Shown piece by piece: positions 20,583 to 31,518 of a stretch of 64,000 nt of DNA. Source of the DNA: Trichobilharzia regenti (taxonomy: Eukaryota; Platyhelminthes; Trematoda; Strigeidida; Schistosomatidae); NCBI GenBank assembly GCA_944472135.2, contig OX235263.1, forward strand, positions 24,791,379 to 24,855,378. Direction: 5' to 3'. Both the position numbers and the translations under genes were made by a program. Each line of letters begins with the position of its first letter. Within the stretch, counting starts at the first letter, position 1. The notes beneath the pieces were generated by a model. The model saw nothing but the letters and a program-made list of their open reading frames with translations. It was not told where the DNA came from and made no database searches.

Positions 20583-20917
20583 TGTGGTGAGAAATGGCTG
20601 CTAGCCAAATTGGTAGACAGTATTTTACGTCTATGTTTACGTCTTCAATATGGGTCGTGAGAAAAATATGAACAAAGACTGATTCAACAATCAACCACAG
20701 CAGACTTTGCGTAGGCGGATACAGTCAACATATAGATGATCTGACATTTAAGAAAAAGCCACAAAGAGATGTAAGATTAACTTGCAGCGATAACCAATCA
20801 GAAGACAGTGTTTTTCTGTTAACAATTATCTATAATAATGTACATGAAAATCTATAAATATGTGGTAATTTCTTTAGTAAAGGATTTGTTGCCTGACTCT
20901 TGCCTTCTGTCGTTACA
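20583..20917 (+). repeat. Solo LTR (Ty3/gypsy relative)
   Basis: 335 bp from TGTGGTGAGAAATGGCTG to CTTCTGTCGTTACA, the same ends as the LTRs at 31158 and 35334 but clearly diverged within. Contains AACCACAGC/ACCAATCAG-type CCAAT repeats and TATAAATA near the end. Flanks ACAC and ACAA could be a decayed 4-bp duplication. No internal region is present. Confidence 0.8.
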
Positions 20918-21089
20918 ACAAACACTATTACCGATGATCATATTCCTGATTATGGTAGGCTGAATAAGGTGGAAGGCCGTGGAGGACGAGAAAACAGAAA
21001 CACCTTAGGTCAACAACAACAACAACAAGACTCTAGAAGATTTGGATATCGTGGAGACAATTAGTGTCTAAATGTCACACAAACTCGAA

Positions 21090-21550
21090 AACCTGAAGGC
21101 GGAGACTAACACAAGTTGATAGAAGAGGCAGGTAGGCAGAAAAGAAAGGAAAGATTTTAAGTGGACACTTATCTAGGAAGCATCATTTCAACCAAGCCTT
21201 CATTACTCTCAACGCTCAGTATAAGGAATAAACTATTCGGGTCTTCTATCGAATCGGTGCTTCTCTATGGTTCAGAGAGGTTTGACATGCGCATCCCTAA
21301 AAATATTTCCAAAAGATTGCATACTATTCTCAACAGCTGTTTTAGCTAACTAGATGACGAATACCAGATGGCTGGCGAGAAAGGATTAAAAATAAGGAAT
21401 TTTGTTAACGAACTAACCAACCAACAAACAACCCATCGCTGAACAAATACGCAGAAAGGTGATCGTTGAGACAGCGAAATAAAGACATACCTCTAACGCC
21501 CCAAATTCCACTCGGAACCCAAAAGAATAATAATAATAGTAACAATAACA
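21090..21550 (+). mobile_element. LINE family A variant 3' fragment
   Basis: Contains TTATCTAGGAAGCATCATTT, GAATCGGTGCTTCTCTATGG and a 3' end CCAAATTCCACTCGGAACCC with AAT-type repeats. Confidence 0.6.
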
Positions 21551-21734
21551 GTGATATATTACAAAGTGAAAAAAAGTTAAAATTCTAGGGTCATTCAACC
21601 ATCCAACCTGATGGTTAAACCAATAGTCAACTACTGGCTTCCCTTCCTAACCATCCCACAAGGATTCGGATCTGTGATCTTTAGGTTACGAGAACAAGAT
21701 TGTTGACCATTCAGTGCTTGTTGAGGGCAGTACT

Positions 21735-22470
21735 ATATCACGAATTGACAAAGCCAGAATTCAAGTGTTGGTTTGTAGGGATTTGATTGGTTACACGATT
21801 TCATCATGAGCTGGCATTAGTTAGAGAACCACTGCAAAACCCACCTGGGAGTAGTGGACAGCTGTTTCGTCCTAGTTCGTGACTCTTCACCAGTACGCAC
21901 CCATGCATTACGAGGGTCCCAACCAAGAGACCTTCTGGTTACAAGGCTAGCGATCCCGTAGACCATTAAGCCACTGGGACCCGATCCATTAACCCACGAA
22001 TTCTAACTTCTGCCAATTCACGACATACCGTGACCCCTAACCAATGTCTTCGCCGAGTATTTATCCTTACACCCGACCTACTGCACCCTACTGGTCACGA
22101 CTTCTCACTAGAACCCCAGGTAACTACCCACCTGAATAGGGTGAGTCGTGACCAGTAGGGCGCAGCAGGTCGGGTGTGAGGACAAATACTAGGACGAAAC
22201 AGCTGTCCAGTACTCCCAGGTGGGTTTTCCAATGGTTCTCTAACTAATGTCAGCTTATGATGAAATCCTGTATAGTCAGAATTCACTGAGTCGTTGAATT
22301 CTAGCCCAAATCGTTGAATGGTCAAAGATGTTGGTCTAGTGACGCTAAAAGTCCCGGATTCGATACCTGGTAAGGTTGTGGGTGTGCACTGTGCTGAAGT
22401 CCCAAAACTAAGACGAAATAGTTATCTAATCCCAAGGACTTTCCGAGGATTGCCTAAACGGGTGTCCATT
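21735..22470. repeat. Inverted pair and extra copy of HH2 SINEs
   Basis: A minus copy (21780-22130) with a B-box-like part and the complement of the ribozyme block, a plus copy directly after it (22130-22300) with ACTAGGACGAAACAGCTG and CCAGTACTCCCAGG, and a third (22310-22470, +). The first two share arms and form a hairpin-capable palindrome. Confidence 0.6.
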
Positions 22471-22568
22471 GACTGATATGTGAACATAACAAGGTGTCTA
22501 GACAACCTTAATGTGTTGACTTTGCAAAAAAAAGGTATAACCGGAAAAAGAACCAATAATTAACGTAC

Positions 22569-22753
22569 ACATAATCGTGTTGAATACATTCCTGGATTTG
22601 TTTCAGTGAAGTGAATAAATGCTGAAGTTGATGTAGGATTGAAATTTTCTCCTTATTCCTAATGTGAATAATCTCCTTGTTATCCCAGTTGCATTCACAG
22701 AATTCCACAAGTTGATTGTAAACACGAATGGCGTGTTTCAATTGAAAGCGAAC
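22569..22753 (-). CDS. Giant gene exon block 10 (short)
   Basis: The acceptor is TTGTAACAG before GTTCGCTT. Among the possible donors, TTATGT/gtacgt is chosen because it leaves phase 2, which the next exon needs. The residues VRFQLKHAIRVYNQLVEF followed by KEKISILHQLQHLFTSLKQI form a helix-turn-helix of amphipathic type. No motif identifies a function beyond being part of the helical rod. Confidence 0.72.
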
Positions 22754-23032
22754 CTGTTACAAAAGTTTTTATTAAAACAAATTAGAAAACAAAGAATTAT
22801 AAATGAATAAATGAAAATATAAGCTAACTAGTAAATCTTCACATTAAGTCATACAGAAGGAAAAGACGTTTAGCGAAGAGTTACTCTTTCTATTCAACAA
22901 TATCATTCATTGTCAAGCTGTACAAAGCTAATCATCCACTCCTACTGGCCTCATCAGTGTATATCTATCAATTCACCTACTTCTGTGGAGCTCTGGGTAT
23001 GTCGGCCGTACTCAGAGTCTGCTATCCATTAT

Positions 23033-24185
23033 TATTATTATTATTATTTCCTTTAATTCCTAGAGGAACATAGGGATTCAGCTGCGCGTCTCCATTGCCT
23101 TCTGTTTTCTGCCAACTTTTTCACTCCGCTCCAAGTCTACCCACATGCTATCATCTCCTCCAAGTCACCCCACCCAAACACTGACGACCAACTCGCCTCT
23201 TCCCATTCAGTCGGGTTCCACTCGAGCACTGGCTTGTCTAGTGATGTCACTTGATGATTTGTTTCCTCAGAGTATGGCCAGCCAATCCACCTACCTCCAT
23301 TTCTTCCTGCCTATTTGTTGCACAATCGGTTCCTTCTGGCTTGGTTCGCTCATCGCCAGAGATCCCTGTTGGTGGTCTTTTCTGGCTGGCCATCTGATCT
23401 TGAGTATTGATCGAAGACAGCTGTTGGCGAAGGTGTGTAGTTTGTTTGAGGTGCTCTTCATGACTCACTGGCCAAGTCTCTGATCCGTGGAGTAAACAGC
23501 ACTGACTTACATTGGAGTTGAAAATCCGGATCTCATTTTTGATGTTGAGTTCTCTTGACCTCCACACAGACTAGGGAGTAATGAAAGCCTACCTTGCTTT
23601 CTCGGTCCTTGCTTTGATATCCTCATCAGTTCCGTACGCCTGTAGTTGAAACGATGGTTCCCAGGTAGGTAGCTAAAAGAGGTTGTTTCTTTCAGGTTCC
23701 TCCCATTTATGCTGGCTGATTGTTGTCTGTTGCTGTCGCTGTGGCTGTTGGTGTTGACCAGGAATCTTCATCACCTAACTCTGTTTTCTCTATGTTCACC
23801 TGAAGTGAAGTCCTAACTTTGATGTTTCTTCCTCTGTCAACTTGTTGCTTTTCACTGGCATATCTTCCAGTTTGTGAGAAATCAGACGCATATCATCGGC
23901 GAAGTTCAGATCCTCTAAGATTTTGTGTGGGTCCATTTTATGCTTGTTTCCCCACTGCCCGCCGCTGTCTGTCGCATTATTCAATCTACCACAATCAGAA
24001 AAATCATTAGAGATAGTAGGCAGCCAACCAGCCTTGTCTTACTCCCGTCTTTACTTCGAAGGATCCCGTAAGTTTCCCGTTGTGGATTACTTGGCATGCA
24101 GCATTTTCGTACAACTTTTGGATGAGATGTATAATTGTTGGTGTTGGAACAGACAAACTTCCTTATTGGTTGTGATGTCGTGATC
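23033..24185 (-). mobile_element. LINE family A, RT to 3' end
   Basis: Minus-strand element starting in the RT region (LNFADDMRLISHKLEDMPVK) and running to the 3' end at 23036 (plus-strand ATTATTATTATTTCC). Sense to the host gene, about 280 bp upstream of exon block 10. Several frame breaks. Confidence 0.82.
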
Positions 24186-24189
24186 TATT

Positions 24190-24630
24190 CATTCATTGAC
24201 ATGATGGCCTTATTGGATAGTTGTGACTAGTTTATTCATAGCTCAGATTTCTGAGGGTTTGTAAACATAAAGTTCCATGTATTTTATTTAATACAGGTTC
24301 GTGTCGTTCACAGGTCGTCAATTTTACCAAGTCTGACGTTTGTATCTATTTCAGTGTAAGAGATAGAGTTCAAGTGATTAGTTGGATGTAGCGCTCGATG
24401 TTCTGGAGGTGGGTTCTAGTCAAGTCACCGATGAATCCACTTCATTCAAAAAATTACATTGTGCTGGCTTTCAACAGTTGTATTATCTGAAACGTCATCG
24501 TTGTCGGTGAGCTCAACCTCAACGGGCCGGAAATGCCTGTTTGCCGACTAGACCACCACCATGATGACGCTAAAGTCTACAAGTGCTGAAGAACTCGCCC
24601 TTCGCATTAAATTAATTAACGTCATAAACA
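24190..24630. other. Intronic sequence, no feature recognised
   Basis: No open frame or repeat identified between the LINE and the donor of exon block 9. Confidence 0.45.
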
Positions 24631-24676
24631 TTCATAAATTATCATTATTATTTCGAGAATTAACCACCCAACTTAC

Positions 24677-25036
24677 CTGATTCCTATTAAATTCATTTTG
24701 AACAGTATTTGAATATTTCCAGGACTCATGATCGTTGGTCATAACAGTTTTAAAGCGCTTTATTTGTTCATTTAAATTCTTAACATTTTTCGTGATTAGC
24801 ATAAAAATGTTTCCTTCTTCATCGTCTAATTGTTTATTTTGTTGACAGCTTTGTTTAATGTATACTTTTAAATAATTCAGTAGTATGTGCACGAATTCTA
24901 GTTGTAAGAATTGATTATTATTATTACGCCATCTTAAGGAAGGCTCATTTTCAATATGATGTGAAGTAATATTTTCATATTCTTCATGACATGATTTCAG
25001 CATGGCTTCAACTTTATTTAATTGATTGATTAAGAG
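24677..25036 (-). CDS. Giant gene exon block 9 (120 codons)
   Basis: The acceptor is GTTTTACAG before CTCTTAAT and the donor is ATCAG/gtaagt; phase is 0 at both ends. The sequence is a near-continuous helix: LLINQLNKVEAMLKSCHEEY, FLQLEFVHILLNYLKVYIKQ and FMLITKNVKNLNEQIKRF, with Trp in the later part (ESWKYSNTVQNEF). It has about the length of one spectrin repeat (typically about 106-120 residues), so one exon may equal one repeat here. Both splice sites are close to consensus. Confidence 0.8.
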
Positions 25037-25104
25037 CTGTAAAACAAGAGAAGGTTAAACACAACAGATTTACAATAATAATAGTAATAATAATAATAAT
25101 AATT

Positions 25105-25500
25105 TGCATGGAGGATTTCGTCGTGAGCTGACATCAGTTAGAGAACCACTGGGAAACAGCTGCGACTGGCCCTATTCAGGCAGTTAACCTGGGGTTCTAG
25201 TGAGAAGCCGTGACCAGTAGGGTACAGCAGGTTGAAGATGAGGCAGTAACTCATCGAAGAAGACACTGCGAAGTGGTAGCGCCATGTCGTGAAGGACCAT
25301 TGGATCGTGTCCCAGTGGCTCAGTGGTCTACGAGCTCGGTGGCCTTGTAACCAGAAGGTCCTGGGTTCGAGCTCTGATGGTGGGTGCGTACCACTGAAGA
25401 TTCCCAAGCACTAGGACGAAACAGCTGTCCAGTACTCCCAGGTGGGTTTTCCAGTGGTTCTCTAACTGATGTCAGCTCATGATGAAATCCTCAATGCAAT
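25105..25500 (+). mobile_element. HH2 SINE, long copy with CTGAAGA core
   Basis: Head with CCCAGTGGCTCAGTGGTC (A-box-like) and GGGTTCGAGCTC (B box), then CTGAAGA at 25394, a loop, ACTAGGACGAAACAGCTGTC and CAGTACTCCCAGG, and the tail GTCAGCTCATGATGAAATCC. Stem III ACAG/CTGT and the cleavage GTC are intact; stem I and stem II carry changes. Confidence 0.7.
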
Positions 25501-25559
25501 CAAACAAAAATCCCAACAAAACCAACACTTGAAAATAATAGTTTGCTTTATTCTGAAAC

Positions 25560-25700
25560 AAAACTTTGATTGGACACCAATCAGCAACTAGATGTGATGT
25601 ATCTAGTCCTTGCCGCTGGTGCAGACTGAATTCTATCAGTCAATCAAGTTTGCAATATGGCCATCATGCTACTAGGTAGCTCGTCATCATGGTACGGTTA
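25560..25700 (+). repeat. Composite repeat, left unit only
   Basis: Shares TTTGATTGGACACCA and GCAGACTGAATTCTATCAG with 7660 and 11680, but stops before the palindrome. Confidence 0.55.
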
Positions 25701-26039
25701 TAATACAGCGTCAAAACTCCCAGCATTTGGTACAATATATCGTTGCATCTAATTTACTCGACAACAGTAAAATAAGAAACAGTAATACAGGGTATATGTA
25801 ACGAGAACGCGGGTGGACCGAATAGGGTATCGTTGAGTTTTTGTACTTGGTTTTGCTAGCGAGTATATAATCTTTTACAATGACTTCTAGTTCTCCTACC
25901 TGATGAAATTCAAGTGGGGAGAGTTGTAAATATAGAGGATGTTGAAAGAGTCAGACAATATGGATTCAGACCACTTCTCATATGAGTGTTCAGGTGCCTA
26001 TCAACAACAGTAGTAGAGGAAGTACACGACTTGCCCTAC

Positions 26040-27140
26040 TGACAACCTTCAATACGCTGCACAATATGAAATAGTCAGCTAATGGTCCAAGGAAAAAGGT
26101 CTCACCTTACACCCTTCCAAATCCCAAACAGTTAATTTCACCTTTAGGCACAAATCTGACCTAAACAAACTGGTTAACACTCACGAGGTGTGGAACATTG
26201 ATGGCACTGAAATAGAAACCAAGTCGGAAATTAAATATCTTGGCGTCATTCTATCTGCTGATCCTTCCTACTCATCTCATATCTTGATGATTTCTAAGAA
26301 AATATTCCGTCTTACCGTTTACATCAAGAAGTTAAGACATTCTGGAATAACCCAACCCAACCCTTACTCCTACAATTCGTTAACTCTCGCATCTTGCCTA
26401 TTATTCTCTATTGTTCCCCCTTAGTTTTTCCAGGGCTGGCTACTGAAGAAAGACTATACCTTATTACGCAGGATGTTAAAGGTTGTCAGCAGGGTAAGCC
26501 ACAGGGTGCCACTTAACCAGATTGTTAATATTCTGGTTGACAGGCGCGTGGACTCATGTGAAAAATGGGCTAAATCCATTCTATCTGACTCACACCACCC
26601 TCTTTATTTATAACTCTCCCCTTGTATGTCATCAAGCAGAACCAGGAGCCTATATAGAAAACGATATGCTCGCATTAGCAAGTACAAAAGCTCAACCATA
26701 CCCTAGCTACTTAGCTCGTGTTCTGTGCGATAAAGAAGGCATTGGGCGTGAAACCTTTAACTTATTAAATAGTCAGTAGAACAACTGGATGTCGTCTTTC
26801 CAACTCATATCATTTATAGGTACAACGTTTTTCTTTCTTTCTTTTCCTTTTCTCCCTCTCTTTTTTCTGTTATGTGCTGCTTTGTTTCTTTCTTCCGCTT
26901 ACGCCAGTAAATATGCAAGCATCCACTTTTCTAACACCTTCAAACACTCTGTTCAATTTTGGCTTTGCTACCGACATGCCAATATGTTGTTGTCGAAACT
27001 AACTGAGATTACCCTTAATCTATGCAGAATATTATTTATTGTTAATGTACTCACTGGATGCAATACTGTAGTAAAATGCTGAGAATTCCATTCTGTATTC
27101 GCAAATACTGTTTTGGAATAAAGCTTATTATTATAATTAT
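26040..27140 (+). mobile_element. CR1-like LINE 3' part (family C)
   Basis: A broken frame encodes EKGLTLHPSKSQTVNFTF, then WNIDGTEIETKSEIKYLGVI, a typical RT thumb region of CR1/Jockey-type LINEs, and later CDKEGIGRETFNLLNSQ. The 3' UTR ends TTTTGGAATAAAGC with ATT repeats. It resembles schistosome SR1-type elements. One frameshift and at least one stop are visible. Confidence 0.75.
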
Positions 27141-27199
27141 TTTTGAGGAGCCCAGGAAAGACTATGGAGGAGCAATAAAGGACAATGAGTAAGAGATGC

Positions 27200-27395
27200 T
27201 ACAGTTAACAAATTGTGAAGGTAGAGGTTGAGTGATGCCTACCTGATCCTCTTAACGTTTTAATGTAGTGGGTTGGATGAAATCTTTTCTTAGAAATCGA
27301 CAAGATAAGGAATGACCAGGAAAGGTCAGAGGATAGAACCATTCCAAGGTATTTTATGCTTGACTTAGTTTCTATTTCAGTGCCATCTGTGTGTC
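27200..27395 (-). mobile_element. CR1-like LINE fragment joined to a family B tail
   Basis: Minus-strand DGTEIETKSSIKYLGMVLSS and ISKKRFHPTHYIKTLRGSG, homologous to the copy at 26188. It begins exactly where the family B 3' UTR at 27395 stops. Confidence 0.7.
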
Positions 27396-27765
27396 TCTCT
27401 GTTTTCAACAGAGAACTTTGCACCAATGTACAGCAGTTCAAGTAGCCACACTCCCTCCATGTAGCACACAAAGCAACAAAAGAAAGTAGAAGAAATGCAA
27501 AATAGAGACAGTAGACAGGGATATGAGATAAGAGGAATAGTAATAGCGAAGAACAATATAGTTTCATTGGGAGTTGACGCGTCTGTGCCAGCCATTGAGA
27601 ATGATTTTGAGCAATATCACTGATTGCCTCAAGCCTTCACTGGGGTTCACTCCCCACCCGAGGACCCAAACCAGTCAGGAAGTTTACACCTTTCTACGTG
27701 ACTGGCTTAAACTAACTGTTGTAGATTTCATTGACTGGTGCCTTCAGTGCCATCTATGCTCTATA
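27395..27765 (-). mobile_element. LINE family B 3' end
   Basis: On the minus strand the tail ORF remnant and 3' UTR, ending AAAGTTCTCTGTTGAAAACA and then GAGAGACACACAG. Confidence 0.72.
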
Positions 27766-28895
27766 AGCATCTTATGGGCGGAGAGTACAGAGATCCACAA
27801 AGCATCTGCCAGTGACTAGTATTACAACTATTCACTCCTTATGTAGGACTTCTCTCAGATGACTCGATAGCTGCCTACCAAATTCTCATTTCCTCTTCAC
27901 AATGGTCACCTCCACCATATCACTATCAGACGCCTGACCGGGCACTTCCCATCTAGGTTCCACTTGAGAGAGCCAGCCAATCTAATGTGTAATATCACTT
28001 TAAGGTACAATATGACCATAGTAAACGCAAACTATTATGTGTGTGTGTACAACAAATATATATCAGTTACATAACTAATAAGTATTACTACTATACCCAA
28101 ATCTAAAAAGCATTGAAATCCCTGGGGGTGGGTGAGGGGGTGTGGGAATGTCAAACAAACAATTAATAAAATGTTAGCCTCCTTGTTGACTTGGGGTCCA
28201 GCTCTCTCGAACACTATTGATAGATTGCACAACTGAAAATAGAACTAAGTCCGGATGAAGCAATTCTTCTGTGATCCTTGTTTTTATTATTTGTTTCAAA
28301 GCACACACTTGCTACATATTATGGGCACCAAGAGATGTGCCATACAAACATAAAAGAAAGACAGTATATAAAGAAAATAGGGGTAGAATGAATGACGGAC
28401 ATCATCTAGAAAAAGAACAAGTATACTTGTCAAGATCATTCAACACTCATCACACTTCATGTTACTTTCAGAAAGGTAAGAAAGAAGGAGAATATGGCGT
28501 ACTCGTCATTGATTGCGATTCTTGGACACATTTGTGATAACGTTAAGGCTAACCTAATACAAGTACCCTTCATCCCGCGGCACCACGTCATAGGTTGACC
28601 ACCTATCCACATTTTCCCATCCATTCCCATGGCCAGTGAACAGAAACCGGTACGTAAGCCTCTGCGGTGGCGTTCACCTCAAATCTCCAAGGCACCGAAG
28701 CTGGAATATGACCTCCACCGTGACCGAGTACACACTGCCGAACCTGATAATTATTTACACGATGATGCTATTGGATGCAAGCGATTCTACAGAAACAGTG
28801 ATGATCAAAATACTTAGAGTCACTGCACATCCTTATCTCGGAGTGGCCAGGTTTCACAGGCGACGGGTAAAGCAGTGCGCACCAAAATCACTGTA
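27765..28895. other. Intron segment, mostly unassigned
   Basis: A TG run near 28038 and pieces resembling LINE tails near 27850-27980. Several short frames between 28560 and 28900 do not match a protein I know. Confidence 0.4.
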
Positions 28896-28899
28896 AACC

Positions 28900-29370
28900 C
28901 GACCTCTGACAGCCAGGTTGACATCATGTCGGCGCCAAAGGTGGCTCGAATAGGTTTTTGCCAACCTAGCTTTCAGTGTACGGTTACAGATCTCATCCCT
29001 CACACCTATACCACCACTCACACAACTAGCTACCTAGATACGCGAAGTTGTCCACAACTTCAAGCAGTTCACCTAGGTGAGTGGAGATACAGTCTTCTGT
29101 CAATCTTGCAAGTGTGCTTTGCACCTGGACGACGCAAAGTACATAATATACTTACAGACACTGATCGCCAACTGACTAAGTGCAATGTGGGCAGCTTGCA
29201 TGCTATCGCACAGTAAGACAATATCGTCAGCATAGTCGAGGCCGGATCTACACTACCACAACCACCAAGCACGTCTTTCTCAGCTGACTCTAGAATGCCA
29301 TCGGTGGCGAAGTTACAGACTAACAGAGAGAGAGAGAGAGAGATTAGGCAACCTCTCCTTCAGAAGACGA
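28900..29370 (-). mobile_element. LINE fragment with YADD box (family B-like)
   Basis: One minus frame around 29110-29250 reads GLDYADDIVLLC, then QAAHIALSQLAI and CKYIMYFA, a clear RT palm region. A GA microsatellite interrupts it at 29325-29343. Confidence 0.6.
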
Positions 29371-29379
29371 GATTATTTA

Positions 29380-29890
29380 GATCCCAATAAATGATCTGAG
29401 GGGAATGCACAAAGCTACATACTACTGACTGATTGAGATGAGTAGGCAGTAGTATAACACTCACATCATCAACCAGTAGTGCTTGTTAGCTAACCAGCCA
29501 ACCAACCAGATAAAACCAACCTAAACAGCAGGCAACCGTTTCGCTGAGCTAACTCAAACCGGCTCTCCAAACGAAGGACACAGTCGTCAAACGGTGTGTG
29601 GACCACTTCAATTCTGGCTGGCTAGCAAAGCAAGCACTAATACTGGTTAGTATGAATGGTGTACAATCACTACTCATCTCAATCAATTGATCAGTAGCAA
29701 TACAGTTTTATTCATAGTTTGTTTTACTGCAATTTTCTATATATATCTTTATCCGGGACAGGTGTTGTGCCATTCCGATTGCATAGATCAGGTGATTGAA
29801 CATCTCTCTCTCCCTCCTTCTCCACCAATTCATATTACTTTTACCTTAGAAATAACATAAAACGAGATTTGAATATCCTATGGATCAAAA
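29380..29890. other. Intronic sequence, no feature recognised
   Basis: Between the LINE fragment and the donor of exon block 8. No frame or repeat identified. Confidence 0.45.
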
Positions 29891-29896
29891 ACTTAC

Positions 29897-30390
29897 TTCT
29901 TGATTGAGGTGAATTTCTTCCATTGAACATTGAATGACGTCTTGTTTAAATTGAATTGCCCACATTGAAATACCTTGTGCACGACGCATTAAGTTATTTA
30001 AACAATTTTCATATTGTTTATAAATCAATACATTATGGTTTTGTTTAAGCAGACTATTTTTAAGGCGTTTCATTAATTGATTTAATACAGCATCACTGGA
30101 CAATAATTTCTGTTTAAATGGATTTTTATGACATATAGTACAGTGTAGTTGATAGTCTGATAGCATAGTTACATCGGTTAGGATATTATTATGATTATTA
30201 TCCTCAGTATTCATGTCAGCATCATGAGTAGAATCCATTACAGCATTCACTTGATCCTCGTTCCTAAAACCATGATCATCATCGTTATTATTTGTGTCGA
30301 GAAGGAATAAACTGTTCACTGAAGCTTGTTGACGTTTTAATTCATTTTCAAATGTTTGATAAATGGATTCTATTGGAGATTGATGAATAT
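29897..30390 (-). CDS. Giant gene exon block 8
   Basis: The acceptor is ATTGTTACAG before ATATTCAT and the donor is CAAGAA/gtaagt; phase is 1 in and 0 out. I chose this acceptor over one about 50 bp upstream (CACTAG) because only this one gives phase 1, matching the previous exon. The product has an acidic Asp/Asn/His loop (NNNDDDHGFRNEDQ) and helices (VLNQLMKRLKNSLLKQ; CLNNLMRRAQGISMWAIQF). A CxxC pair (LHCTICHKN) is present, but without partners it is not a zinc finger I can name. Confidence 0.77.
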
Positions 30391-30589
30391 CTGTAACAAT
30401 TAAAGTAATTAATTCTGTTAGTTGGTTGTTTATCTAGTGAAACAACAATAATAATAATAATATACAGTAGTCAGCTATACAGTCAAACACTTCAGTTTAT
30501 TGACAGTCCCCTTAAGCTCCGAGTGGAACATCTGGCTACGACATAACACATCTCCTATGGTTCGTTTATAGGTATTAGTTTTGTTTTTA

Positions 30590-30950
30590 CGAGTTGATCA
30601 CGGACTGATATCAGTTAGAGAACCATTGAAAACCATAAGTGGAGTACTGGACAACCAGCTGCTTCAGCCTAGTTTGGGAATCATTGGCAGTATGCACCCA
30701 CCGCCAGGGTTCGAACCCAGGACCTTCCGGTTACAGGGACAGCAAGCTCGTATACCATTCAGCCAGTGGGAACCGATTCAGTGGCCAGTCCATGAATTCT
30801 AACTTCTATTATTTCGTGATTTAGCGCGGCTGGCATCAACCAATGTCGTCGGTGGGACATCCATCCACACACGTGATATCTGAATGGACCTCACTGGTCA
30901 CGACTTCTCACTAGAACTGACTCCAGGAAACTTCGTCTTGTAGCAAGTTA
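30590..30950 (-). mobile_element. HH2 SINE copy
   Basis: The tail lies at 30590 (plus ACTGATATCAGTTAGAGAAC). The ribozyme block is degraded (CAGCCTAGTTTGGGAATCATT) and the B box is the complement of GGTTCGAACCC. Confidence 0.6.
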
Positions 30951-30999
30951 CTAGTGAGCATCAGAATAATTTTCAAGAGTTTGTGTGTAAGGATTTGGT

Positions 31000-31157
31000 T
31001 TGTTTTCCGAGTTTGACCACGGAAGGTCCTGGGTTCGAATCCCGGTGGTAGGTGCCTACTGCCAATGATTCACAAACCTAGGATGAAAGATGAAACAAAC
31101 ATTTGTCCAGTACTCCAGTGCTGGTTCTCAATTGTTCTCTAACTGATATCAATCCGT
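31000..31157 (+). mobile_element. HH2 SINE copy, left part, split by the LTR element
   Basis: Head GGGTTCGAATCCC, a degraded ribozyme block, then CTCTAACTGATATCAATCCG. The remainder continues at 35672 (CCGTGATCAACTCG), so the LTR element landed in its tail. With the copy at 30590 it forms an inverted pair. Confidence 0.65.
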
Positions 31158-31495
31158 TGTGGTGAGAGCAGGCTGCTAGCCGATTGGTTGGCACTAATCT
31201 ACGTTAATGTCTAGGTCACTAATATGGGCCGTGAGAAAATATGAACAAGGCTGAGTCAACAACCAATCACAGCAAAGTTAACGTGGCAAAATATGATTCG
31301 CAGATAGAGAACTCTATTTGTCAAGGAATCCCGAAACAACCAATCAGAAGCCTGCGTTTGTCTGCCTAACTTCTGATAAACAACCAATCAGATGACTGCG
31401 CTTGTCTATAATAATGTAGTTGAAATATGTATAAATACGTGTTGATTTTCATAATAAAACGATCTGTTGCCTCGCCCTTGTCTTCTGTTGTTACA
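31158..31495 (+). repeat. 5' LTR
   Basis: TGTGGTGAGAGCAGGCTG to CTTCTGTTGTTACA. Three CCAAT-type boxes (ACCAATCACA at 31262, ACCAATCAGA at 31339, ACCAATCAGA at 31383), TATAAATA at 31430 and AATAAA at 31453 suggest U3 promoter and polyadenylation signals only about 20 bp apart. It differs from the 3' LTR at TTAATG/TTAAGG and CTCGCC/CTGGCC. Confidence 0.93.
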
Positions 31496-31497
31496 TT

Positions 31498-31510
31498 TGG
31501 TGTCGCTGCC
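31498..31510 (+). promoter_or_regulatory. Primer binding site-like sequence
   Basis: TGGTGTCGCTGCC begins with TGG (complement of tRNA CCA), two bases after the LTR. I could not assign the tRNA. Confidence 0.6.
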
Positions 31511-31518
31511 TCCAAAAA

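Noticed and set aside
28560..28900. Overlapping plus-strand frames of 60-90 codons
   Set aside because: No recognisable domain, and neighbouring minus-strand RT sequence suggests they are antisense or unrelated to a gene.
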